Of a stretch of 29,917 bases of DNA, positions 1-6,167 are shown one piece after another. Under the pieces are notes generated by a model. The model made no database searches. It had not been told where the DNA came from and was given only the letters and a program-made list of their open reading frames with translations. A program made the translations under genes and the position numbers. Each line of letters opens with the position of its first letter. Position 1 is the first letter of the stretch. The DNA comes from an uncultured Prevotella sp. (GTDB lineage Bacteria; Bacteroidota; Bacteroidia; Bacteroidales; Bacteroidaceae). The stretch is from assembly GCA_900557255.1 (NCBI GenBank), contig USSA01000022.1:1-29917 (forward strand), given 5' to 3'.

Positions 1-1
1 T

Positions 2-109
2 ATCAAGAATATTGCTTACTTTTGCGGTCAGAGTTGGAGCAGACGGAAAAGAACGGCTGCGATGAAGACTCGAAAGAATGAGCGTATTGAGCGTTATCTT
101 GCGAGATAG
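2..109 (+). CDS. possible C-terminal tail of an upstream gene (partial)
   Basis: The first bases can be read without interruption in one frame to a TAG at 107-109, giving a basic C-terminus (ending RIERYLAR). A second frame is open to a TGA at 79-81, so the true frame is not certain. I do not recognise either tail. It is listed because something must be transcribed into the terminator-like hairpin at 212-297, and this reading would end about 100 bases before it. The gene, if real, begins outside the window. Confidence 0.25.
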   Translation: MKNIAYFCGQSWSRRKRTAAMKTRKNERIERYLAR

Positions 110-138
110 GAATGTGGAAGTTTCAAAGTCTGCAATGA

Positions 139-198
139 TAATATGCAATTCGGCTCACGCATATGGATTATTGTACCTTTCACTCAAGGGAAAGGTAC
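139..198 (+). other. two consecutive hairpins upstream of the CXXX operon
   Basis: ATATGC at 141-146 can pair with GCATAT at 159-164. Immediately after, GTACCTTTC (173-181) pairs perfectly with GAAAGGTAC (190-198) around an 8-base loop. Together with the long hairpin at 212-290 they make a densely structured stretch of about 150 bases without a convincing gene. It may be the 3' UTR of the upstream gene, a small RNA, or the 5' leader of the operon. TACCTTTC at 174-181 differs from the TAnnTTTG -7 consensus only at its last base, so a promoter overlapping the second hairpin cannot be excluded. Confidence 0.4.
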
Positions 199-211
199 CG
201 ATATATCTTAT

Positions 212-297
212 GGCGTGGGCTATTGCTATATTACTTGCAGACGGGTCCTTCCACAACCTCTATCCCAGTAATAGGCAATAGTCCCACGCCTCTTTTT
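212..297 (+). terminator. long hairpin followed by a T-run (terminator or attenuator)
   Basis: GGCGTGGG (212-219) plus CTATTGC (220-226) pair with GCAATAG (275-281) and CCCACGCC (283-290), leaving only T282 bulged. The pairing continues inward (TATTACT near 229-235 with AGTAATA at 267-273) around a loop of about 31 bases. TCTTTTTT follows at 291-298. The GC-rich base plus U-tract fits an intrinsic terminator reading rightward. It lies only about 20-40 bases before the first gene of the operon, so it either ends the upstream transcript or acts as an attenuator in the operon leader. The stem is longer than a normal terminator, so a stable small RNA is another possibility. Confidence 0.6.
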
Positions 298-310
298 TGC
301 TTGTTCTTGA

Positions 311-757
311 ATGTTGAATAAAAAAAGAATAAGTATGATGTACAATGGGTTACAGAATGATATGACATCCTTTGCAAAGTTTGCCTTTATTTTTGAACAA
401 GAAATAAAAGTAAAAGTGAAGAATGAGGAGTTTAAGAGCTGTTTTAAAACAGCTTTTGAACTTTATGAGCATAAGGTGAAGTGTCATGTAAAGTATGTAA
501 AACAAAAAGACATAGCCACAATCACTGACTATGCCAAGTTTACATTGTTCTTTACCAAGAAATATTCACAGGTTTTAGACTTTTGTCGCCATTTACGAAA
601 CTCATTCGTACATGGTATTCTTGTTAAAGAGGATAAGTTTTTGGTTATCAATGACAAGAATAATCGACAGAAAGTTTCTTCTAAAGGATATTTGGAATAT
701 AGACTTATGAAGGAATTTGTAAAGGAAATAGTAAATGTGTATGAACATAACAACTAA
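311..757 (+). CDS. HEPN-like domain protein
   Basis: A 148-residue, Lys- and Phe-rich, mostly helical-looking protein without signal peptide or membrane segment. Around residues 92-102 it has CRHLRNSFVHG, in which R96-x4-H101 matches the R-x4-6-H signature of HEPN nucleases. The RN..xHG form is common in HEPN proteins tied to RNA cleavage or abortive infection. HEPN assignment rests on this motif and the helical character, so nuclease activity is inference. The start is uncertain: in-frame ATGs at 335 and 338 would give a protein 8 or 9 residues shorter. It is followed after 11 bases by the next gene and appears to be the first gene of the operon containing the cysteine-repeat peptide. No recognisable nucleotidyltransferase (MNT) antitoxin lies next to it. 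Confidence 0.65.
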   Translation: MLNKKRISMMYNGLQNDMTSFAKFAFIFEQEIKVKVKNEEFKSCFKTAFELYEHKVKCHVKYVKQKDIATITDYAKFTLFFTKKYSQVLDFCRHLRNSFVHGILVKEDKFLVINDKNNRQKVSSKGYLEYRLMKEFVKEIVNVYEHNN

Positions 758-768
758 ATTGAAATGAT

Positions 769-1077
769 ATGGAAATGCTGGAAAAATTAGAAAAGGTAGG
801 CTGTTTCTTTTACAAGGTGGAGGGGACGGATATACAAGTTTGTATTACTTTTGGTAAAGACTGGAAAGATATTGCAGTCTTTAAGTATGAGGACGGAAAA
901 GTTGTGTTGCTTCCTGTGGAAAGTAATGAGTTTCGCGGAGAGCGTCTCAACCGAGCAACTTGGTCTCAGCTAGTGTGGTTGAAGTCTTTTGGAGTCAATA
1001 AGGCTGAGCTTATTGATGAGAAAGATGCAAATTTTTTGTTGAAAAAGTATGTGACAGATTATTTTTCTAATCATTAA
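769..1077 (+). CDS. small hypothetical protein
   Basis: A 102-residue soluble-looking protein that I do not recognise. It has two cysteines in its N-terminal half, alternating hydrophobic stretches suggesting a beta-rich N-terminal half (residues 10-50) and a helical C-terminus. There is no signal peptide. An alternative start is the second Met two codons later. It sits 11 bases after the HEPN-like gene and 10 bases before the secreted-protein gene, so it is almost certainly co-transcribed with both. By position it could be a partner or neutraliser of the HEPN-like protein or an accessory of the peptide system. Neither is shown by the sequence. Confidence 0.7.
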   Translation: MEMLEKLEKVGCFFYKVEGTDIQVCITFGKDWKDIAVFKYEDGKVVLLPVESNEFRGERLNRATWSQLVWLKSFGVNKAELIDEKDANFLLKKYVTDYFSNH

Positions 1078-1087
1078 AAATGAGCTT

Positions 1088-1612
1088 ATGAAAAAAATAT
1101 TATTAACATTGCTTGTAGGGTTAGTTTCGTTATCAACTAATGCGCTAAGTTATAATCTATGGTATGATGGTGTTTGGCATGGATGGGACGATTTTCATTA
1201 TAGTGTGTCAGGGACATATGATGATTTAATCTTTTATTATCAAGCAGACGGTATTTCGCACTATATGCTTCGAATAACAATAAATGGTTTTTGGGTGCCA
1301 GACAAGAAAGCTATGAAGGAGTGTATAAAAAATAACCAATGGCTGAATTATAAAGGTACAGTTGAATATTATGTATGCGATGATTATCCGTCAGCTTATG
1401 ATATTTGGACAAAAAGACCTCATTATTATTCTGGTCTACTTCATAATAGTTTAAACTTAATTTATTGGAATTATCATGATGATCAGTGGAATAAACGACC
1501 TGTAAAAAGGGTTAAAATGCAGGCTGATATAAGGATAGCCCCATTCAAGAAATCTCCAAAAACATATAATGTATATTGGGAAAATGTGGGTTTGGGTATT
1601 ACTTTAGATTAG
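1088..1612 (+). CDS. secreted hypothetical protein
   Basis: 174 residues with a clear Sec-type signal peptide: MKKI, a hydrophobic core LLTLLVGLVSLS, then a likely cleavage near residues 19-21. The mature part is very rich in Tyr and Trp (YNLWYDGVWHGWDD at the start) with alternating short hydrophobic stretches, suggesting a small extracytoplasmic beta-sandwich. Only two cysteines are obvious in the mature chain, in contrast to the next gene. It lies 6 bases upstream of the cysteine-repeat peptide in the same tight operon, so it may act on, bind or anchor the exported peptide outside the cytoplasmic membrane. That role is inferred from context only. I do not recognise the family. Confidence 0.75.
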   Translation: MKKILLTLLVGLVSLSTNALSYNLWYDGVWHGWDDFHYSVSGTYDDLIFYYQADGISHYMLRITINGFWVPDKKAMKECIKNNQWLNYKGTVEYYVCDDYPSAYDIWTKRPHYYSGLLHNSLNLIYWNYHDDQWNKRPVKRVKMQADIRIAPFKKSPKTYNVYWENVGLGITLD

Positions 1613-1618
1613 AATTAT

Positions 1619-2116
1619 ATGAAAGAAAAAATTCAAAGTAGAAGAGCATTCTTTAAGAATGTTGCCAAAGGTGTATTGCCTATATTGGGTGGCTTGATGT
1701 TACCAACGTCTTTGTTGGCAAATGTGTGTGATATTGAGGTGGTACCTCAGTCTTGTAATGCTTCTTGCTCAGGACTCTGTACCTCTTGTACTGGTAGCTG
1801 TAAAAATGCTTGTAAAGGATGCCAAGGTGGTTGTCATAGCACTTGCACAACAGCTTGCGGCACAGGTTGTGGTCAAGGTTGTGCAAGCAGTTGCCAATCT
1901 GATTGTGGTATTCTTTGCTCTCAAAGTTGTCAGCAAAGTTGTCAAAATCAGTGTATTTACGATTGTGGAAACAATTGTTTGTCAACCTGTACTGGCGGTT
2001 GTAGTCGTGGCTGTAGCGGTAATTGTCGTGGGGATTGTACGGGAACATGTAGTGGTCGTTGTGGGTTAGGCTGTTCTCGTGGTTGTTCGGGTGGTGCTAT
2101 ATTTGTATCTTATTAA
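1619..2116 (+). CDS. CXXX-repeat RiPP precursor with twin-arginine signal
   Basis: A 165-residue precursor. Residues 7-13 are SRRAFFK, an exact match to the Tat consensus SRRxFLK apart from F for L. A hydrophobic stretch (about 18-33) follows, with likely cleavage after A34. From C46 to C156 there are 29 cysteines spaced as CXXX, broken by only two CXX steps (C54-C57 and C65-C68). From C68 onward there are 23 cysteines in strict four-residue register. The intervening residues are mostly Gly, Ser, Thr, Asn, Gln and Arg. One extra cysteine is C37, and the chain ends in a non-repeat GGAIFVSY. The following genes are a radical SAM/SPASM enzyme and a CXXX-type maturase, so this is the substrate of a CXXX-repeat peptide modification system. 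Likely products are thioether or other cysteine-centred cross-links (inference). A TAA stop lies 2 bases before the enzyme gene. Confidence 0.93.
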   Translation: MKEKIQSRRAFFKNVAKGVLPILGGLMLPTSLLANVCDIEVVPQSCNASCSGLCTSCTGSCKNACKGCQGGCHSTCTTACGTGCGQGCASSCQSDCGILCSQSCQQSCQNQCIYDCGNNCLSTCTGGCSRGCSGNCRGDCTGTCSGRCGLGCSRGCSGGAIFVSY

Positions 2117-2118
2117 TT

Positions 2119-3327
2119 ATGGATGGAATTAAAGAACGAAGAGAAGAGTGGCAATCTGGAATGGCAAAGAACATTACTTTCATTGTTACGAAGGATTGCC
2201 AATTAGCTTGTAAGTATTGTTATCTTATAGGAAAAAATACGAAAGAACGTATGTCTTGGGAGATAGCAAAGGCTGCTATTGACTATATTCTCGATCATGA
2301 GGAGGATATGAAAGAGGAAAGTGTGATATGGGACTTCATTGGTGGAGAACCATTCTTGGAGATTGACTTGGTAGACAAAATATGTGACTATCTTAAAGTC
2401 GAGATGTATCGCAGAAATCATCATTGGTTCAACTCTTTTCGTTTTTCTTTCTCAACGAATGGCATTAATTATAGTTCAGAAAAGGTACAAAAATTCATTA
2501 AGAAGAATCATTCTCATTTGAGTATTGGTATCACTATTGACGGAACTAAACGTAAGCATGACCTCAATCGCATTTGGAAGGCCAAGGAGATGGAGCAAGG
2601 GATGTTGCCTAAAACAGAAGACGAGAAAGGGTCTTACGATGATGTTGTCAAGAATATCCCTTTGTGGTTAGAGCAATTCCCTGGCGCAGGTACAAAAGTG
2701 ACAATAAGTAGTGCAGACATACCTTATATAAAAGAAAGTGTGCTTCATCTATATTCATTGGGAATCCATGAGGTTAACATAAACTGTGTGTTCGAGAATG
2801 TATGGAAGCAAGGAGATGATGTCCTGTTTGAGAATCAACTGATAGAATTAGCTGACGCAATCATAGAGGAAGATTTATATAAGGACAATGCTTGCTCTTT
2901 TTTTATGGAGCACATAGGAAAACCATTAGATTGCATTACTAACAATCAAAACTGGTGTGGGGCAGGTCAGATGCTTGCTGTAGATGCTGAAGGCACATTC
3001 TATCCGTGTACCCGATTTGCTCAGTATTCTCTTCGTAATAAGAAAGCTTGGGTTATAGGTAATGTTCGTGATGGAATAGACAAAAATAAACTTCGTCCAT
3101 TTTTGACATTGGATAGATGTACTCAATCTACACTGGAATGTATTGATTGTAATGTGGCGTCAGGTTGCGCTTGGTGTCAAGGAGAAAATTATGATGCTGC
3201 AGACACTCCAACTGTATTTCAACGTTCAATAGCTATCTGTAAGATGCATAAGGCAAGAGTCAGAGCTAACAATTATTATTGGAATAAGCTCTATCGTAAA
3301 CTCGAAAGGGAAGGAGGTGAGAAATGA
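2119..3327 (+). CDS. radical SAM/SPASM peptide maturase, CXXX-repeat target family
   Basis: A 402-residue radical SAM enzyme. The SAM-binding 4Fe-4S motif is C27-x3-C31-x2-C34 (CQLACKYC), followed by the glycine-rich GGEP at 75-78 typical of SAM binding. A C-terminal SPASM domain carries C280 (in CGAG), C297, C334, C341, C344, C350, C353 and C374, enough for two auxiliary clusters. The length and order match radical SAM RiPP maturases. I chose the ATG at 2119, two bases after the precursor stop. An upstream in-frame ATG at 2059 would overlap the precursor by 58 bases and prepend a Cys/Trp-rich stretch not expected of the family. The gene probably installs cysteine-based cross-links on the precursor encoded just upstream. 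It overlaps the next gene by four bases (ATGA). Confidence 0.93.
   Translation: MDGIKERREEWQSGMAKNITFIVTKDCQLACKYCYLIGKNTKERMSWEIAKAAIDYILDHEEDMKEESVIWDFIGGEPFLEIDLVDKICDYLKVEMYRRNHHWFNSFRFSFSTNGINYSSEKVQKFIKKNHSHLSIGITIDGTKRKHDLNRIWKAKEMEQGMLPKTEDEKGSYDDVVKNIPLWLEQFPGAGTKVTISSADIPYIKESVLHLYSLGIHEVNINCVFENVWKQGDDVLFENQLIELADAIIEEDLYKDNACSFFMEHIGKPLDCITNNQNWCGAGQMLAVDAEGTFYPCTRFAQYSLRNKKAWVIGNVRDGIDKNKLRPFLTLDRCTQSTLECIDCNVASGCAWCQGENYDAADTPTVFQRSIAICKMHKARVRANNYYWNKLYRKLEREGGEK
3312..3320 (+). promoter_or_regulatory. near-perfect Shine-Dalgarno site before the second maturase
   Basis: AGGAGGTGA lies 3 bases before the ATG at 3324, inside the end of the radical SAM gene where it encodes part of a Glu-Gly-Gly tail. 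It is a near-complete complement to the 16S 3' end. Bacteroidota genes rarely show such sites, so it supports 3324 (or the adjacent ATG at 3327) as the start and suggests strong translational coupling of the two maturases. Confidence 0.55.
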
Positions 3328-4289
3328 TGCAATATCTCGTGATATTATTGGATGATACATCAGTATCTTTCTGTCATTATTCAAATGATTCAAAGGAAAG
3401 TAACTTGATGCCTATTGAAACATTGAAGGCAGGTATCGTTTTTGCGATGAAGGAGAACCTGAACATTCAATTTGTTTATCCTTGTCATAAGTTACCGCAG
3501 GAGTATCTTGAAGTAATAGATCGAATTGATCATACTAATATTCAGCCGGCTTGTAGGGGTGGAAATGGTGAGGTCATCGTTTTAAACGATATTGATGATA
3601 CTGAAACTGTCGTGTTGAGACATGGAGTATCTTATGTCTTGCGGATAGATAAGTTTATGTTGTTTTCAAAGGTGGATAAGGTATGTGAGTTGCTGCAACA
3701 GGTAATGCGACTGAATGTTGTAATAACTGACGTAGAAACCTTTAAGGATAAAGATATCCCTCTGTATAAAGAGTGCTTGAACAAGTTGTCTATGGCTGCA
3801 GAGCTTAGCTTTTCAAAAGGAAAAAAAGTACAGTGTAATTTATTGACGGATAGAATGGTGCTTGATAAAATGAATAATTGTGGGGCTGGTGATACAACGA
3901 TTACATTGGCACCTGATGGAAAATTCTATATTTGTCCAGCATTCTATTTGACAGATGAAGTAGATGCATTGGGGCGTTTAAACTATAGTATAGGAGACTT
4001 GCAGAATGGAATGAATATCAAGAACTCTCAGTTGTATAAACTTGATTATGCTCCACTTTGTCGTCAATGCGATGCCTATCAATGTAAACGTTGTATTTGG
4101 TTGAATCGTAAAATGACATACGAGGTGAATACACCAAGTCATGAACAGTGTGTGATGGGACATTTGGAGCGGAATGCAAGCCGTAACTTATTGCAAAATA
4201 TTCGCAAATATGGCACGTTCTTATCGGGTCGTGATATCAGAGAAATCAATTATCTTGATCCCTTTGATGTGAGAAAAGAAAGGGAATAA
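3324..4289 (+). CDS. CXXX repeat peptide maturase (SPASM-only protein)
   Basis: 321 residues. The C-terminal half is a SPASM-type cluster domain: C186 (in NNCGAG), C204 (in YICP), C246-x2-C249, C254-x2-C257 and C276. The N-terminal half (1-170) has no CxxxCxxC radical SAM motif, although its alternating strands and helices resemble a degenerate TIM-barrel. This matches the companion maturase known from CXXX-repeat peptide systems. It probably binds iron-sulfur clusters and works with the radical SAM enzyme as a substrate-handling or electron-transfer partner (inference). It overlaps the preceding gene by four bases and is followed after 25 bases by the small accessory gene. The double ATG at 3324 and 3327 leaves the exact start ambiguous by one codon. 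Confidence 0.88.
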   Translation: MMQYLVILLDDTSVSFCHYSNDSKESNLMPIETLKAGIVFAMKENLNIQFVYPCHKLPQEYLEVIDRIDHTNIQPACRGGNGEVIVLNDIDDTETVVLRHGVSYVLRIDKFMLFSKVDKVCELLQQVMRLNVVITDVETFKDKDIPLYKECLNKLSMAAELSFSKGKKVQCNLLTDRMVLDKMNNCGAGDTTITLAPDGKFYICPAFYLTDEVDALGRLNYSIGDLQNGMNIKNSQLYKLDYAPLCRQCDAYQCKRCIWLNRKMTYEVNTPSHEQCVMGHLERNASRNLLQNIRKYGTFLSGRDIREINYLDPFDVRKERE

Positions 4290-4314
4290 TCAAATTTTAA
4301 AAGAATAAAGAATA

Positions 4315-4590
4315 ATGGCTACAAGAAAAAAAATAGGTCAGGTTACACCTGAAGAAAAGAATGAGATACAGCAGTTGTTTGAGCGTCGTAATGGCTTGAA
4401 CGAGTTGGCTAAGATTTTAACGGCAGACAATGCTGAATTATATGAGAAATTGGTGAAAGATCTTGGTGAGACAGGAACCAAGTTCCAATCTTGGTGGGAT
4501 AGAATGGGAGCTAAATATCAATGGGAGAGCATTGAGGGAGGCAACTGGGAAATCAATTTTGATACGTGTGAAATCTATTTGGTTGCATAA
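4315..4590 (+). CDS. CXXX repeat peptide modification system small protein
   Basis: A 91-residue soluble protein: a basic start, a helical middle (residues 10-55) and an aromatic C-terminal part with several Trp (around 59-80). It fits, by size and position, the small accessory protein that accompanies CXXX-repeat maturases. A role as precursor-binding or chaperone-like partner, comparable to peptide-recognition elements in other RiPP pathways, is inference. It lies between the second maturase and tatA, five bases before the tatA start, so it belongs to the same transcription unit. Confidence 0.75.
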   Translation: MATRKKIGQVTPEEKNEIQQLFERRNGLNELAKILTADNAELYEKLVKDLGETGTKFQSWWDRMGAKYQWESIEGGNWEINFDTCEIYLVA

Positions 4591-4595
4591 GGCTT

Positions 4596-4859
4596 ATGGT
4601 GAATTTATTATTAATGATAGGTACATCGGAATTACTGCTTATTGCAGCTTTGGTGTTGCTTCTCTTTGGTGGTAAAAAATTGCCAGAGATGATGAAAGGA
4701 TTGGGGCAGGGTGTGCGTAGTTTCAAAGATGGAATGAAAGAAATTTCAGATCCAGATAGTGATGAACCTCACTCTCGTCAGCAAATGCACTCTACAGAGC
4801 AGACATCTACATCCAAAGTAGATAAAACCGATAAACAAACGGAAGAGAATGGCAAATAA
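4596..4859 (+). CDS. tatA: Sec-independent translocase subunit TatA/E
   Basis: 87 residues with the TatA layout: a short N-terminus containing IGTSE, one membrane helix (about residues 12-24), the [16 protein letters not shown] hinge and amphipathic helix, then an acidic, Gln/Ser/Thr-rich disordered tail. TatA oligomers form the translocation-competent patch in the cytoplasmic membrane. The gene follows directly on the CXXX peptide genes and overlaps tatC by 11 bases, so the two are translationally coupled. Its presence in the operon of a precursor with an SRRAFFK signal indicates dedicated export of that peptide. An internal ATG at 4614 is an alternative start, but Bacteroidota TatA proteins usually carry a few residues before the IGTSE motif. 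Confidence 0.95.
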   Translation: MVNLLLMIGTSELLLIAALVLLLFGGKKLPEMMKGLGQGVRSFKDGMKEISDPDSDEPHSRQQMHSTEQTSTSKVDKTDKQTEENGK

Positions 4860-5640
4860 TCAGAATGATAATCTGATGACTTTCGGAGAGCATCTTGAGG
4901 TATTCCGCAGGATGCTCTTTCGCATCATTGCCATTACAATATGTTTGACAGTCGTTATTTTCTGTTTAAAGGATACTACGTTTCATTTATTGTTGGCTCC
5001 GTGTGACAATCATTTTGTTACTTTTCATCTGCTTGAAGAGGTATTCGAACGGTTGGAAATTGATTTTCGTTTCGAGCCATATTCAATACGTTTGATTAAT
5101 ACAGAGTTGTCGAGTCAGTTTATGACTCATGTGTCAACATCGGTGTATTTGGCATTGCTATTGTTTTCTCCCTATATTGTGATAGAGTTGTATCGCTATA
5201 TAGCACCTGCATTGTACGTGAATGAACGTCGATATTCTGTGTTGCTGGCAATAGCGATATATCTGTTGTTTATTTTGGGAGTATTGATGAGTTACTTTGT
5301 GTTGTTTCCATTTGCATTGCGTTTCTTGGGAACATATCAGGTTGCTGCAAGTGTGGTGAATCAAATTAATCTAGATTCGTATATTTCAACATTTGTTACC
5401 TTGACACTTATGATGGGGTTGGTGTTTCAATTGCCTATATTGTCTTTATTTTTGGCAAAAATGGGAATTTTAGAAGCTAAGTTCATGAAGCAATATCGTC
5501 GACATGCTTTTGTTTTGATAAGTATTGTTGCTGCTGTCATAACTCCACCAGATTTGTTTACTTGTATTATGGTGCTGCTGCCGATGTATGGACTCTATGA
5601 GGTAAGTATTTTTGTGGTTGGTAAAGTTAACCAAGGATAG
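4849..5640 (+). CDS. tatC: Sec-independent translocase subunit TatC
   Basis: 263 residues with six predicted membrane segments. TatC family marks are visible: the N-terminal [12 protein letters not shown] (signal-receptor site, with the conserved Glu), [17 protein letters not shown] followed by NERR near residues 107-128, and ITPPD plus a later LYE at the C-terminus. TatC recognises the twin-arginine signal and recruits TatA. There is no TatB gene, which is usual for minimal TatAC systems. The gene completes the pathway that starts with the twin-arginine cysteine-repeat peptide. A gap of 44 bases separates it from the lipoprotein gene. Confidence 0.96.
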   Translation: MANNQNDNLMTFGEHLEVFRRMLFRIIAITICLTVVIFCLKDTTFHLLLAPCDNHFVTFHLLEEVFERLEIDFRFEPYSIRLINTELSSQFMTHVSTSVYLALLLFSPYIVIELYRYIAPALYVNERRYSVLLAIAIYLLFILGVLMSYFVLFPFALRFLGTYQVAASVVNQINLDSYISTFVTLTLMMGLVFQLPILSLFLAKMGILEAKFMKQYRRHAFVLISIVAAVITPPDLFTCIMVLLPMYGLYEVSIFVVGKVNQG

Positions 5641-5684
5641 ACTGTTAATGTATTTGATATGAAATTTTAAAATGGTATATTATT

Positions 5685-6044
5685 ATGAATAAGTTTTTGT
5701 TTTTTAGTATTCTGTTGCTTCTTGGTTGTCATGAACAAACGACAAAGCAACAAGAGAAACAAGTTGAAAATAGCTCGGTGCAAGTTCCAAGTAGTGTATA
5801 TGCAAATTCTAGATGGAAATGTCCTTATTGTGGAATGAAACTTGATGTTTTTGATACATTTATAATGGATCATAAGCAAAAGAAATGTTTGCAAGAGAAA
5901 TCTACTCGAAGTTCTTCTTACGAAGATGACGTTGAAGATGCATACAAAAAAGGCTATGAGGAGGGCCTTGAAAAGGGAAACAAAGATGGTTATGATAAAG
6001 GATATAATGAGGCTTCCAACAACGAGTGGGAAGAATATAATTAG
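5685..6044 (+). CDS. small lipoprotein with CPYCGM zinc knuckle
   Basis: 119 residues. A lipoprotein signal (MNKFLFFSILLLLGC) has its lipobox cysteine at residue 15. A linker rich in Gln and Ser is followed by WKCPYCGMK (about 44-52), a CxxC knuckle, with one more cysteine about 20 residues later. The C-terminal third is charged and has a short Gly-Tyr periodicity (GYEEGLEKG, GYDKGYNE). The protein should sit in the membrane facing the periplasm or surface. It is the last gene of the AT-rich left cluster and shares its composition. Whether it belongs to the CXXX peptide system or is a rider is unclear. I do not recognise a named family. Confidence 0.75.
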   Translation: MNKFLFFSILLLLGCHEQTTKQQEKQVENSSVQVPSSVYANSRWKCPYCGMKLDVFDTFIMDHKQKKCLQEKSTRSSSYEDDVEDAYKKGYEEGLEKGNKDGYDKGYNEASNNEWEEYN

Positions 6045-6127
6045 TAACTCCTGATGGTTTCGTACTTCCAGACCCCCATTTCATACATTTATCCTCCAAC
6101 TTTCTATGCTGTTTCGGATAAATTCAC

Positions 6128-6135
6128 TATCTTTG
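6128..6135 (+). promoter_or_regulatory. Bacteroidota-type -7 box before the lysozyme gene
   Basis: TATCTTTG matches the TAnnTTTG consensus and lies 32 bases before the lysozyme ATG. It separates the lysozyme gene from the AT-rich cluster to its left. A good -33 TTTG partner is not evident. Confidence 0.5.
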
Positions 6136-6167
6136 TCCCCCTGAAAACAACTAAAAGATAAAATGTA

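Noticed and set aside
78..281. A 67-residue reading frame over the hairpin region
   Set aside because: It runs through two perfect inverted repeats and the left arm and part of the right arm of the terminator-like stem, and has no protein-like features.
139..298. Retron-type RNA or group II intron end
   Set aside because: No reverse transcriptase lies nearby and the stems do not match intron domain V. A terminator or leader explains the structure better.
1722..2069. Valine-rich reading frame inside the cysteine-repeat gene
   Set aside because: It is the shifted reading of the TGT/TGC repeat, which yields Val-rich frames automatically. The CXXX frame has the signal peptide and context.
1740..2090. 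Cysteine-repeat DNA as a CRISPR or other DNA repeat array
   Set aside because: The periodicity is 12 bases at codon level with variable linkers and it is translated as a CXXX array. No spacer-repeat pattern exists.
2059..2118. Upstream in-frame ATG for the radical SAM gene
   Set aside because: It would overlap the precursor gene by 58 bases and add about 20 Trp/Cys-rich residues not typical of the family. The ATG at 2119 two bases after the precursor stop is the natural start.
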